A stretch of DNA of 34,804 nucleotides from contig CAJTLY010000018.1 of assembly GCA_910577095.1 (NCBI GenBank), positions 1 through 34,804 on the forward strand, given 5' to 3'. A program made the position numbers and the translations under genes. Below, one piece after another: positions 23,006 through 31,725 of the stretch (its first letter is position 1; each line of letters begins with the position of its first letter). Below the pieces are notes generated by a model. The model was not told the DNA's origin and did no database searches. It worked only from the letters and a program-made list of their open reading frames with translations. This DNA comes from an uncultured Alphaproteobacteria bacterium. Lineage in GTDB: Bacteria > Pseudomonadota > Alphaproteobacteria > RF32 > CAG-239.

Positions 23006-23373
23006 TATAATACCTCCGGTGCTAATGAAATTATTTTCATAAATTTCTTTGCACGCAATTCTCTGGTAACAGGGCCAAAAATACGGGTACCGATCGGTTC
23101 GCCGTCCTTGTTAATCAGAACTGCAGCATTGCTGTCAAAACGGATGACAGATCCGTCTTTACGGCGAATGTCGCTTGCAGTGCGAACGATAACAGCTTTG
23201 TGGACGTCACCTTTTTTAACACGTCCCTTCGGCAATGCATCCTTAATCGATACGACGATTACGTCACCGACGGTTGCGTGCATTCTCTTAGAACCGCCAA
23301 GAACCTTTATGCACTGCACCTGACGTGCTCCTGAGTTGTCTGCAACATCCAGGTTGGTTTGCATTTGTATCAT
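23005..23373 (-). CDS. rplN: Ribosomal protein uL14
   Basis: Large-subunit protein L14, 122 residues, at the subunit interface. It starts MIQMQTNLDVADNSGARQVQ and ends KFMKIISLAPEVL. Normal length. Confidence 0.98.
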   Translation of the reverse strand: MIQMQTNLDVADNSGARQVQCIKVLGGSKRMHATVGDVIVVSIKDALPKGRVKKGDVHKAVIVRTASDIRRKDGSVIRFDSNAAVLINKDGEPIGTRIFGPVTRELRAKKFMKIISLAPEVL

Positions 23374-23388
23374 TTTTTTCTTCCTTCT

Positions 23389-23628
23389 CTATTCGGCGTT
23401 ATCAACTAACACGGTCCAAGTCTTGGTCTTAGAATAAGGCTTGGCCTCAATGATTCTAACTTCGTCACCAATTTTGAACTGGTTGTTTTCATCATGAGCG
23501 GCATATTTTTTGCTTTTCTTGATGAATTTTCTGTAAACCGGATGCATAACCTGACGTTCAACTTTAACGACAACGGTTTTGTCCTGTTTATCACTTACAA
23601 CAACACCTTGAAGAATTCTCTTAGGCAT
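23389..23628 (-). CDS. rpsQ: Ribosomal protein uS17
   Basis: Small-subunit protein S17, 79 residues, an OB-fold 16S rRNA binder. LQGVVVSDKQDKTVVVKVER and HDENNQFKIGDEVRIIEAKP are typical. Confidence 0.97.
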   Translation of the reverse strand: MPKRILQGVVVSDKQDKTVVVKVERQVMHPVYRKFIKKSKKYAAHDENNQFKIGDEVRIIEAKPYSKTKTWTVLVDNAE

Positions 23629-23639
23629 AGCTTTTTCTC

Positions 23640-23837
23640 CTAACTATTCTTCTTACGCTCGGTTAAAAGCGTGTTGATTTTTGCAATTTCGCGGCGAACT
23701 TTACGAACAGCGGCAGTATTCTGCAACTGGCCGGTAGACTGTTGAACCCGAAGGTTAAACTGCTCTTTTTTAGCTTCAAGCAGTTTACCTTCCAACTCGT
23801 CAACACTCATGCTGCGAAGATCCTTAATTTTTGCCAT
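23640..23837 (-). CDS. rpmC: Ribosomal protein uL29
   Basis: Large-subunit protein L29, 65 residues, near the exit tunnel. KEQFNLRVQQSTGQLQNTAA then VRKVRREIAKINTLLTER is the L29 signature. It lies 1 bp after rplP. Confidence 0.97.
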   Translation of the reverse strand: MAKIKDLRSMSVDELEGKLLEAKKEQFNLRVQQSTGQLQNTAAVRKVRREIAKINTLLTERKKNS

Positions 23838-23838
23838 C

Positions 23839-24267
23839 TTATGCTACTCCTTGGTCAGAATTAAGACGTTTAACGAATTTTGTTTTAATCGGGAGTTTGG
23901 CGGCACCCAGCGCAAAAGCTGCGCGGGCGGTTTCTTCGCTGACACCGTCGATTTCAAACATAATCCGACCAGGGTGTACTCTGGCACACCAGTACTCGAT
24001 CGAGCCTTTACCTTTACCCATACGAACTTCGGCAGGTTTGTCGGATACCGGTACATCCGGGAAAATTCGAATCCATACTCTTCCGGCTCTCTTCATTTCA
24101 CGGGTAATCGCACGACGGGCTGCCTCAATTTGGCGGGCCGTAATACGTTCCGGGGTCAGAGCCTTCAATCCATAGGTTCCGAAACTCAGTTCCGCACCGC
24201 CTTTGGTCAGACCGTGGATACGGCCCTTGTGCTGCTTGCGGAATTTTAATCTTTTTGGACTTAACAT
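23839..24267 (-). CDS. rplP: Ribosomal protein uL16
   Basis: Large-subunit protein L16, 142 residues, near the A site. It starts MLSPKRLKFRKQHKGRIHGL and contains RAGRVWIRIFPDVPVSDKPA and VRMGKGKGSIEYWCARVHPG. Confidence 0.98.
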   Translation of the reverse strand: MLSPKRLKFRKQHKGRIHGLTKGGAELSFGTYGLKALTPERITARQIEAARRAITREMKRAGRVWIRIFPDVPVSDKPAEVRMGKGKGSIEYWCARVHPGRIMFEIDGVSEETARAAFALGAAKLPIKTKFVKRLNSDQGVA

Positions 24268-24286
24268 TTTATTTAAACCTCAATGT

Positions 24287-24955
24287 TTACTTTTGTTCAG
24301 CCAACTTCTTGTCTTGGGCCATCGGATCGTGGGCCATAATTTCGCCCTTGTAGATCCAGACTTTAACACCGCAAGCACCATAAGTGGTATGAGCAGTTGA
24401 AGTTGCATAATCAATGTCAGCACGCAGGGTGTGCAAAGGAACCCGACCTTCACGATAGTGTTCGGTTCTGGCAATTTCCGCGCCGCCCAAACGGCCGGAG
24501 CAGCTTACCTTGATTCCTTCGGCGCCCAGACGCAGAGCCGACTGCATAACGCGTTTCATCGCACGGCGGAAAGCAACACGTCTTTCCAACTGCTGAGCAA
24601 CGCTGTCTGCAACCAGTTGTGCATCCAGTTCCGGTTTTCTGACCTCTAAAATGTTCAACTGAACTTCCGAGGCGGTCATCGACTGAATTTCTTTTCTCAA
24701 AGCTTCGATATCCTGACCTTTTTTACCGATAACAACACCAGGTCTTGCCGAATGAATGGTAACTCTGGCCTTTTTGGCAGGGCGTTCAATAACGATTCTG
24801 CTGATTCCGGCCTGAGCCAATTTCTTTTTCAAGAACTCTTTAATTTTAACGTCTTCGTGCAGGTAGCCGGCATAATTGTCGTCGGCATACCAACGGGAAT
24901 CCCATGTACGGTTAACTCCCAAACGAAGGCTTGTAGGATTTGCTTTCTGTCCCAT
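24287..24955 (-). CDS. rpsC: Ribosomal protein uS3
   Basis: Small-subunit protein S3, 222 residues, at the mRNA entry channel. It starts MGQKANPTSLRLGVNRTWDS; the KH domain includes PGVVIGKKGQDIEALRKEI; the C-terminal domain ends around YGACGVKVWIYKGEI. Confidence 0.98.
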   Translation of the reverse strand: MGQKANPTSLRLGVNRTWDSRWYADDNYAGYLHEDVKIKEFLKKKLAQAGISRIVIERPAKKARVTIHSARPGVVIGKKGQDIEALRKEIQSMTASEVQLNILEVRKPELDAQLVADSVAQQLERRVAFRRAMKRVMQSALRLGAEGIKVSCSGRLGGAEIARTEHYREGRVPLHTLRADIDYATSTAHTTYGACGVKVWIYKGEIMAHDPMAQDKKLAEQK

Positions 24956-24959
24956 TAAC

Positions 24960-25334
24960 TTACTCCTGACGCTCGGTTACAACGATGGTAATATTGGAGA
25001 AGGGCTTCAAAATGCGGGCTCCTCTGCCTTTACCTCTGGCGTGCATACGTTTCATTACCAAACCTTTTCCGCAATAAGCTTCACTGACGAAAAGCTTATC
25101 AATGTTTAACTGATGATTGTTTTCAGCATTTGCAATTGCGGATTGCAAAACTTTCAAAACCGACTTTGCAATTCTCTTCTTGGAGAAAGTCAGCTCGGCA
25201 ACAGCCTTCTCAACAGCCAAACCGCGGATCGATTCCGCAACCAAATTAAGTTTCTGAGGACTTGTACGCAATGCGTTGCAAACGGCCTGAGCCTGATTTG
25301 CCTGCAGTCTTCTCGTATCTTTAGACTTTCCCAT
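24960..25334 (-). CDS. rplV: Ribosomal protein uL22
   Basis: Large-subunit protein L22, 124 residues, lining the exit tunnel. ALRTSPQKLNLVAESIRGLA and the C-terminal hook region KRMHARGKGRGARILKPFSN are clear. Confidence 0.97.
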   Translation of the reverse strand: MGKSKDTRRLQANQAQAVCNALRTSPQKLNLVAESIRGLAVEKAVAELTFSKKRIAKSVLKVLQSAIANAENNHQLNIDKLFVSEAYCGKGLVMKRMHARGKGRGARILKPFSNITIVVTERQE

Positions 25335-25336
25335 TA

Positions 25337-25615
25337 CTAACTCCTCTTAGCTTTCTTATCGGCAGCATGTCCATAGAAAATACGGGTCGGGGCAAATTCG
25401 CCGAACTTGTGGCCGACCATATCTTCGGTAACCAGCACCGGGATAAACTTATGACCATTGTGAACACCAAAGGTTAAACCGACGAACTGCGGCAACATGG
25501 TGGATCTGCGCGACCAGATTTTAATAACTTCGTTTCTTCCCGAAGCTCTGGCTGCATCTGCTTTCTTCAGAAGATATCCATCAACAAACGGTCCTTTCCA
25601 AACTGAACGTGTCAT
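25337..25615 (-). CDS. rpsS: Ribosomal protein uS19
   Basis: Small-subunit protein S19, 92 residues, in the 30S head with S13. It starts MTRSVWKGPFVDGYLLKKAD and contains HNGHKFIPVLVTEDMVGHKF and GEFAPTRIFYGHAADKK. Confidence 0.98.
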   Translation of the reverse strand: MTRSVWKGPFVDGYLLKKADAARASGRNEVIKIWSRRSTMLPQFVGLTFGVHNGHKFIPVLVTEDMVGHKFGEFAPTRIFYGHAADKKAKRS

Positions 25616-25630
25616 TAGCTTATCTCCTTA

Positions 25631-26464
25631 TTATTTCTTGTTATCGCGACGGGATCTCATAATAAAGCGATCCGTCTTCTTGTTAGAACGAGTCTTGCCG
25701 CCCTTAGCAGGTTTACCCCACGGCGTGGTCGGATGACGTCCGCCCGAAGTACGACCTTCACCACCGCCCATCGGGTGATCGACAGGGTTCATCGCAACAC
25801 CACGGGAAACCGGACGAAGTCCCAGCCAACGGGTACGGCCGGCCTTGCCGAGAGATTTGTTCTGATTGTCCGGGTTAGAAACGGCACCGACCGTGGCCAG
25901 ACATTCTTCGCGAACGACTCTCAACTCGCCCGAACTCAATTTCAGCTGAGCATAACCGGCGTCCTTACCGACAACCTGTGCATAGCATCCGGCCGAACGA
26001 ACCAACTGGCCGCCCTTGCCCGAACGCAATTCCACGTTGTGGATAATTGTACCGACCGGCATATTCTTCAGAGGCATGGCATTGCCCGGCTTAATGTCGG
26101 CTTTGGCAGCCGAAATAACCTTATCGCCGGCTTTCAATCTCTGCGGAGCCAGAATATAGGATTTTTCGCCGTCTTCATAGCAAATCAGCGCAATAAAGGA
26201 AGAACGGTTCGGATCATATTCGATTCTCTCTACAGTAGCCTCAACATCAAACTTATTACGTCTAAAGTCGATAATTCTGAGCTTGCGTTTATGTCCGCCG
26301 CCCTTTCTCCGACTTGTAACATGTCCGAAATTATCACGCCCACCGGTCTTCGTAAGACCGATTGTCAAAGACTTCTCAGGAGCTCCTTTATACAGCTCGG
26401 ATCTGTCAACGATGACCAGCTGACGAAGTCCAGGAGATGTGGGCTTATAAGTTTTTAACACCAT
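25631..26464 (-). CDS. rplB: Ribosomal protein uL2
   Basis: Large-subunit protein L2, 277 residues, required for subunit joining and peptidyl transfer. The conserved C-terminal loop VAMNPVDHPMGGGEGRTSGG contains the key His. Normal length. It begins 3 bp after rplW. Confidence 0.98.
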   Translation of the reverse strand: MVLKTYKPTSPGLRQLVIVDRSELYKGAPEKSLTIGLTKTGGRDNFGHVTSRRKGGGHKRKLRIIDFRRNKFDVEATVERIEYDPNRSSFIALICYEDGEKSYILAPQRLKAGDKVISAAKADIKPGNAMPLKNMPVGTIIHNVELRSGKGGQLVRSAGCYAQVVGKDAGYAQLKLSSGELRVVREECLATVGAVSNPDNQNKSLGKAGRTRWLGLRPVSRGVAMNPVDHPMGGGEGRTSGGRHPTTPWGKPAKGGKTRSNKKTDRFIMRSRRDNKK

Positions 26465-26467
26465 TTT

Positions 26468-26785
26468 TTAAATTCCTGTTGTAACATCAATATTTTGACC
26501 TTCGGCAAGAGTAACCAAAGCTTTCTTAAAATCGGAACGACGTCCCAGATTGCCTCTGAATCTTTTGGTCTTGCCAGCCTGACGAATAGTATTCACCTTG
26601 GTTACCTTGACGCTGAAAATAGCTTCGACGGCAGCCTTGATTTCATCCTTGGAAGCTTCGAGCGGAACGCGGAAAACAATTTTTCCGGCTTCGGAAGACA
26701 GCATGGACTTTTCGGTGATTACCGGACGAACCAGTGTATCATACATCTGTACAGTCACATTGTTGGTTTTTGCATCTTTACTCAT
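26468..26785 (-). CDS. rplW: Ribosomal protein uL23
   Basis: Large-subunit protein L23 at the tunnel exit, the docking site for SRP and trigger factor. I set the start at ATG 26785 (MSKDAKTNNV, 105 residues) because it overlaps the rplD stop as ATGA with GGAGG upstream; a longer frame from 26806 is possible. IRPVITEKSMLSS-like sequence (here VRPVITEKSMLSSEAGKIVF) and VNTIRQAGKTKRFRGNLGRR are typical. Confidence 0.95.
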   Translation of the reverse strand: MSKDAKTNNVTVQMYDTLVRPVITEKSMLSSEAGKIVFRVPLEASKDEIKAAVEAIFSVKVTKVNTIRQAGKTKRFRGNLGRRSDFKKALVTLAEGQNIDVTTGI

Positions 26786-27402
26786 TTCAATCTTTCCTCC
26801 AAGCAACGAACAGCATCTTTAGTCAACACCAGTTTGTCTTTTTTCAAGATGTCATAAACATTGGCACCGATCGTCGGCAATACGTCTACACCGAAGATGT
26901 TGCGGGAAGCCAATGCAAAATTAATATCAACCTCTTGTCCGTCGATGAACAGGCTGTTGTTCAGGCCGCAAGCATCCAATTTAACCTTAAGGTCTTTGGT
27001 TTTGGGACTGGACAATTTGGCTTCATCAACGATAACGAGGTTGCCCTCTTTGGCTTTTGCCGAGAGAGCGGTTTTCAGACCAAGCTTTCTGAATTTCTTG
27101 GTCAGATCGTGAGCATGGTCGCGAACAACCGGACCAAACACAATTCCACCCTTTCTGAACTGGGTACCTTTGCGAGAACCCTGACGAGCATTACCGCTGC
27201 CTTTCTGCTTGAAAGGTTTGGACGGCGTCAGAGCAACTTCGGAACGACCCTTCGTCTTGTGGGTGCCGGCTTGCATTCTGGCCAACTGCCATCTTACAAC
27301 CCGTTGCAAAATGTCTGCACGAACTTCCAAACCGAAAATCGATTCGTTCAGTTCGATAGAGCCGACATTCATATTATCTAAATTTAAGATGTCCTGTTTC
27401 AT
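26782..27402 (-). CDS. rplD: Ribosomal protein uL4
   Basis: Large-subunit protein L4, 206 residues, with a tunnel loop; in gammaproteobacteria L4 also represses the S10 operon. The loop region GTHKTKGRSEVALTPSKPFK and KGSGNARQGSRKGTQFRKGG is clear. I found no evidence about S10-leader autoregulation here. Confidence 0.97.
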   Translation of the reverse strand: MKQDILNLDNMNVGSIELNESIFGLEVRADILQRVVRWQLARMQAGTHKTKGRSEVALTPSKPFKQKGSGNARQGSRKGTQFRKGGIVFGPVVRDHAHDLTKKFRKLGLKTALSAKAKEGNLVIVDEAKLSSPKTKDLKVKLDACGLNNSLFIDGQEVDINFALASRNIFGVDVLPTIGANVYDILKKDKLVLTKDAVRCLEERLK

Positions 27403-27421
27403 AACTTCTATCCTTTATCTT

Positions 27422-28141
27422 TTAAGCATTATCAGCTGTTTCAGCTTTAACTGCAACAGGTTCATCAACTTTTTTCAAACCGGCAGGCATCGGCAGTTCG
27501 ACGTTGCCGCTTTTTTTAACGGCGTCGGTAATGCGAACCCAGGCGTTTTCACAACCCGGAACACCGCCCTTAACCATAATCAGGCCCTTAGAAGCATCAA
27601 CCGCAACCACCTTCAGATTCTGAACCGTGACGCGTTCGTTACCCATATGACCGGCCATTTTCTTACCTTTGAATACCTTACCGGGATCCTGTCTTTGTCC
27701 TGTAGAACCGTGCGAACGGTGAGAAACCGACACACCGTGACTGGCTTCCAAACCGGCAAAGTTATGACGTTTCATAACACCGGCAAATCCCTTACCGATA
27801 GAGGTTGCGCATACGTCAACATATTGACCGGGAACAAAATGTTCTACAGATAATTCGGAACCGACCGAAAGCAGGCAGTCTTCAGAAACTCTGAACTCAC
27901 CCAATTTCTTCTTCGGTTCAACATTAGCTTTGGCAAAATGTCCTTTCATTGCTTTGGACACATTTTTAGCCTTAACGGCACCGGTGCCCAGCTGAACAGC
28001 GGTATAACCGTCTCTGTCCATTGTTCTGACATCAACAACCTGAAGATTGTCAACAGCAAGAACCGTTACCGGCACATGAGTTCCGTTAGCCTCAAAAATG
28101 CGGGACATTCCCAGCTTTTTTGCGATTAAACCAGTACGCAT
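27422..28141 (-). CDS. rplC: Ribosomal protein uL3
   Basis: Large-subunit protein L3, 239 residues. It starts MRTGLIAKKLGMSRIFEANG and contains SHRSHGSTGQRQDPGKVFKG and KKMAGHMGNERVTVQNLKVV. A C-terminal extension (about 30 residues ending AVKAETADNA) exceeds the E. coli protein. It lies 94 bp after rpsJ; the gap shows no obvious element. Confidence 0.97.
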   Translation of the reverse strand: MRTGLIAKKLGMSRIFEANGTHVPVTVLAVDNLQVVDVRTMDRDGYTAVQLGTGAVKAKNVSKAMKGHFAKANVEPKKKLGEFRVSEDCLLSVGSELSVEHFVPGQYVDVCATSIGKGFAGVMKRHNFAGLEASHGVSVSHRSHGSTGQRQDPGKVFKGKKMAGHMGNERVTVQNLKVVAVDASKGLIMVKGGVPGCENAWVRITDAVKKSGNVELPMPAGLKKVDEPVAVKAETADNA

Positions 28142-28235
28142 TATTTTATTTTCCTTTTCAATTGGTTGACTCTCCTTATTTCATGAAAGCCAACATTGCT
28201 TTTTATTTACAAGTAATTATTTCGACCGAAAACAA

Positions 28236-28547
28236 TTACAGCTTAATTTCGACATTTACACCGGCAGCCAGATCAAGCTTCATCAGGGCATCTACGGTTT
28301 GCGGTGTCGGATCGACGATATCGAGAAGTCTCTTGTGGGTCCGGATTTCGAACTGTTCACGAGATTTTTTATCAACGTGCGGAGAACGGTTTACCGTAAA
28401 TTTCTCGATTCTGGTCGGCAGAGGGATCGGCCCTCTTACATTTGCCCCGGTTCTTTTGGCGGTATGAACGATTTCTTTGGTCGACAAATCGAGCAGACGA
28501 TGATCAAAAGCCTTGAGGCGAATTCTTATGTTTTGTGTATCCATCAT
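28236..28547 (-). CDS. rpsJ: Ribosomal protein uS10
   Basis: Small-subunit protein S10 (NusE), 103 residues, also a transcription antitermination factor. It reads MDTQNIRIRLKAFDHRLLDL and ends KLDLAAGVNVEIKL. Two adjacent ATGs (28547, 28544) can start it. It is the first gene of the ribosomal operon. The str genes (rpsL, rpsG, fusA, tuf) that often precede it are not in the window. Confidence 0.97.
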   Translation of the reverse strand: MMDTQNIRIRLKAFDHRLLDLSTKEIVHTAKRTGANVRGPIPLPTRIEKFTVNRSPHVDKKSREQFEIRTHKRLLDIVDPTPQTVDALMKLDLAAGVNVEIKL

Positions 28548-28712
28548 TTTAAATACTTTTCCTATAACTAGACGGCAACGATTCGCATGACGCCAAACTT
28601 GCCATCTACAAAATTAACCTTATGCAAAACCTTGAATTTCAAGGATTGCGGGATATTTCATATTACAACCGGCCGGACAGATTCCCGCCGTAAGACCGGT
28701 TAATGTGAGCGT

Positions 28713-28741
28713 TTTGTAACATAAGCGGCAGGATATTGCAA
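28713..28741 (-). promoter_or_regulatory. Candidate promoter of the rpsJ operon
   Basis: On the minus strand, TTGCAA (28736–28741) and TACAAA (28713–28718) with a 17-bp spacer. The matches are partial; the position upstream of the ribosomal operon is the main support. Confidence 0.35.
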
Positions 28742-28994
28742 GTAAAAAATTACTTTTTTTTCAATTTTTTACACCGCTGCAACCGCTTGCTGAGACTCTG
28801 CTTGAGTCGGGTCCGAATCTTAACCGTTGACATAAAAATATGACAAAAAAACAGCTAAAACCTTCGTTCCGAAATTTTGTTTTTTCCTCTGCAAAAATCT
28901 CTGACATTCTCCCTTGCCGATTTTGTTCTGCTCTTTTACGTGACATCAAGACGACCTGTCCGGTACCAACAGCCGACAAGCTGTTTTTTCCCAT

Positions 28995-29029
28995 CAAAAA
29001 AAGAGGAACCGACAAAGGCTCCTCTTTTT
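28995..29029 (-). terminator. Intrinsic terminator of the autotransporter gene
   Basis: A 13-bp stem with one mismatch (arms 28998–29010 and 29017–29029), a 6-nt loop and a minus-strand T7 tract, 17 bp past the stop codon. Confidence 0.88.
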
Positions 29030-29046
29030 ATTCTCAGCGGCCGGAC

Positions 29047-31524
29047 TTAATACCAGCGGTAACTGAAGCCGAGAGCAGCGGCAATGTCATCATAGTCACT
29101 GCCGGTCGTATAGTTGACATACCCGAACAGACTCATTTTGCTGTCCAATGCCACTCTTCCGCCGACTTCAATCCTCCCCAACGTCTGATCATCCAGACTG
29201 TCGACTTTACCCAGGTGCGTAATCTTGACTTCGTTGCCGAAATTCAGCGTTTGAACGACACTCGGTTTAACGTACAGTTTGGTGTAGCCGTAATCATGAT
29301 CGAAAGTTTTCTCCAGTTTGACCCCGAATTCGCCCTCAACCTGATTGAGCATCGAATATTCGGCGCTCTTTCCATATTCGTCTTTCATATCGTCATAATC
29401 AATACCGGTATAGAACACGCCCAGGCTCGGTTCCAAAGTCCAGTTATAACCGGGGATAAAGGCATAGCCCATTTCGACGCCGGCGCCGTATTGCATTGCA
29501 TCCGCTTTGGCTTTTACATGGTCGTCGGTTTCAATTTCGGCATGCTGACGGCCGGCATAGGCGGTGGCAAAAGTCCAGAAATTGTTGTAATCATACCGAT
29601 AATACATACCCAACAGGAAACTGGAAATTTCGATTTCGCTGCCCATGTCGGCGCGGAAAAATCCTTCTTCGCTGATATCATAGGTACCGTAACGATAAGA
29701 CCCGAAAGCGCCGATTTTGTTGGAAGCATCGTTTTGCAGGTCAAGCCCCATGTCAAAGCCGGCAATGTTGGCATCCCATTCCTGCGGCGCGCTCACTTTG
29801 GCGTAGCGATAAACAGGATTGGCCCACAGGTTGGAGACCGGACGCCTTTTATAATGGTCTTCATAGAGGACATCATACCTTTTCAGCAGAAATTTGTTGG
29901 CTGCAACCGAATTGCGGATACTGGTCACAACGCCGCGGTTTTGTTCGGCCGCTGCACTGTGCAGTGACAGAAAAGCCGCAATTTCGGGAGCCATCGGACG
30001 GAAGTCGGGGTTTGAATCACGAGTCATTGACAAATACCATCCGTTGGTGGAAACGCCGTTTTCGCCTCCCGCCTCTCCGCCGGCTTCCCCTTCGCCGTCG
30101 GCCGTCGTTCCGACAGACTTATCGCCGACATCTCCGTTGTCGCCGCCTTCTTCATCACCGCCGTTCTCATCATCCGGCGCCTGAACTTCTTTATATTCGC
30201 TCTTCCACATATACGGACTGCCGTATACCCGGTAAACCACAAAATCGGCTGCCGTTTCTTTGTTGTCGCCCTCCGCCGAAACAAACAGAATCGACTGATC
30301 CGTTCCGATAATTTTGTCAGACGTCGTCTTAACAATAACCTTCGTCGTTCCCACAATGTCATTTTCCGCATAAATTTGCGACGCGACCAGAGTATCGGGA
30401 TTGACGGTTACCGTTAACACCGGCGTTCCGACGGCGGTATAGTTTCTTACATAAAGGTTCCCTGCGGCCCCCAGCGTCAGGAAAGAATTGTCAAAAACAA
30501 AATTGCTGACTCCTCTGACACTATTATTGAAAATCACTTCGCCGTTGCCGCGCACGCTCAGATTATACTCGCGGTCCACCGAACTGATTTCATCGTCAAA
30601 TATGATATTTCCGCCTTCGGTTTTCAAATTGAGCCTGCCGCCGTTCATGGCAATGGCATTATTCGTAATTGTCGGTGCCGGCGGTTCGGTATCCTCGCCT
30701 TCGCCGTCCCCACCGTCATCGGCACGGGGATTGATCGATTTATCATCAATATCTCCGTTGTCGCCTTCTTCACCGCCGCCTTCTTCTTCGCCGCCGCCTT
30801 CACCGCCGCCGTTTTCTTCGACGGTAGGTTCGGAAACATAGTTTCCCGAAAACAGCACGTCTTTGCCCTTGGCAATAATATTAAGTGTACCCGTCGAATA
30901 AATGGCACCGCCGTAAGCCGGATTGGCAGCTTCGCCTTCTTCACCGACGGAGACGCCGCCGGATTGAGCATAGTTATTGAGAAAATCGGTATTGATAATC
31001 GTCAGTTCGTCACCGGTATGAGCAATCGCACCGCCGTAGGCCATACCGTTTTCCGAAATCGCGGCATTTCCGCTGAATTTCGAATCGGAAATTTCGCCGA
31101 TCGTACCGGTATTCAAAATCGCACCGCCCAAAACATTACCGCTGGCAACGCTTGCCTTGTTGTTCACAAAAGTCGAATTCGAAATATGCCCGATCGTTGC
31201 CCCGTTGTTGGACAAGACTTGATTAAAATCGGAAACATTCAGATTTTCGAAATTGACTTCCGCGGCCCCGCCGACAACAAATCCGCCGAACCCGCCGCCG
31301 GACAGCATTTTTGAATTGCCGTCAACCGTAAAGGAACCGGAATTTGCCGAAGGTAAGTTTTCCGTCAGCGTAACATCGGCAATCAGAGTGACATCACTTC
31401 CGTCAGCCAAAGCATTCGCCAGTTCTTCCGCGGTGCTGACGTCAACCGCCGCCGCCGTCCCGGCAATACAGGACAACGCCGCTGCCGAAACACTGGTTTG
31501 CAGAATAGAATAAAACCTTTTCAT
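29047..31524 (-). CDS. Type V autotransporter with two Gly/Glu/Asp-rich linkers
   Basis: A surface protein of 825 residues. The start is ATG 31524 (MKRFYSILQT), with GGGGG 5 nt upstream, and begins with a Sec signal peptide cut near GTAAA-VDV. The passenger (about 25–500) has beta-helix-like repeats such as GGAILNTGTIGEISDSKFSG and GGAIYSTGTLNI. Two acidic low-complexity linkers interrupt it (about 245–290 and about 445–490), and both contain DNGD..DKS. The C-terminal third (from about 545) is a beta-barrel domain ending FSYRWY, with the terminal aromatic residue recognised by the Bam complex. Ligand and function are unknown. It is monocistronic with its own terminator. Confidence 0.85.
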   Translation of the reverse strand: MKRFYSILQTSVSAAALSCIAGTAAAVDVSTAEELANALADGSDVTLIADVTLTENLPSANSGSFTVDGNSKMLSGGGFGGFVVGGAAEVNFENLNVSDFNQVLSNNGATIGHISNSTFVNNKASVASGNVLGGAILNTGTIGEISDSKFSGNAAISENGMAYGGAIAHTGDELTIINTDFLNNYAQSGGVSVGEEGEAANPAYGGAIYSTGTLNIIAKGKDVLFSGNYVSEPTVEENGGGEGGGEEEGGGEEGDNGDIDDKSINPRADDGGDGEGEDTEPPAPTITNNAIAMNGGRLNLKTEGGNIIFDDEISSVDREYNLSVRGNGEVIFNNSVRGVSNFVFDNSFLTLGAAGNLYVRNYTAVGTPVLTVTVNPDTLVASQIYAENDIVGTTKVIVKTTSDKIIGTDQSILFVSAEGDNKETAADFVVYRVYGSPYMWKSEYKEVQAPDDENGGDEEGGDNGDVGDKSVGTTADGEGEAGGEAGGENGVSTNGWYLSMTRDSNPDFRPMAPEIAAFLSLHSAAAEQNRGVVTSIRNSVAANKFLLKRYDVLYEDHYKRRPVSNLWANPVYRYAKVSAPQEWDANIAGFDMGLDLQNDASNKIGAFGSYRYGTYDISEEGFFRADMGSEIEISSFLLGMYYRYDYNNFWTFATAYAGRQHAEIETDDHVKAKADAMQYGAGVEMGYAFIPGYNWTLEPSLGVFYTGIDYDDMKDEYGKSAEYSMLNQVEGEFGVKLEKTFDHDYGYTKLYVKPSVVQTLNFGNEVKITHLGKVDSLDDQTLGRIEVGGRVALDSKMSLFGYVNYTTGSDYDDIAAALGFSYRWY

Positions 31525-31656
31525 ATGATCCCCCAATCTGTAATTCTTAAATAATTATTAATCTTATCATCTTTTTTTTAAAAAGCCACATAAAAAAGCA
31601 GCCACCGCCACAAAGGATTTTACATTTATTTTCAATCTGTTAAGATAATCAGGCAT

Positions 31657-31681
31657 AAAAAAGAGCCCTTAAAGGGCTCTT
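31657..31681 (-). terminator. Intrinsic terminator of ychF
   Basis: A 10-bp stem (AAGAGCCCTT at 31661–31670 with AAGGGCTCTT at 31672–31681; the innermost bases form the loop) followed on the minus strand by TTTT. It is 45 bp past the ychF stop codon. Confidence 0.82.
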
Positions 31682-31725
31682 GATAAATCTCATCCGGTAC
31701 ATAACCGGGTCTGTCGGATTTGACT

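Larger units (their letters stand above)
28548..29046. other. Upstream region of the ribosomal operon
   Basis: A 499-bp gap between the autotransporter stop and rpsJ without a convincing gene. It contains the autotransporter terminator (28995–29029), a candidate rpsJ promoter (28713–28741) and, in the predicted rpsJ leader, the 15-bp palindrome CCTTGAATTTCAAGG at 28630–28644. The leader would be about 160 nt long. Confidence 0.55.

Noticed and set aside
28761..29015. An 84-aa minus-strand frame between the autotransporter and rpsJ
   Set aside because: Overlaps the autotransporter terminator and has no homology or ribosome-binding site I can see.
28840..29967. A 375-aa plus-strand open frame opposite the autotransporter 3' region
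   Set aside because: It runs antisense to the well-supported autotransporter barrel, has no ribosome-binding site and no domain logic.
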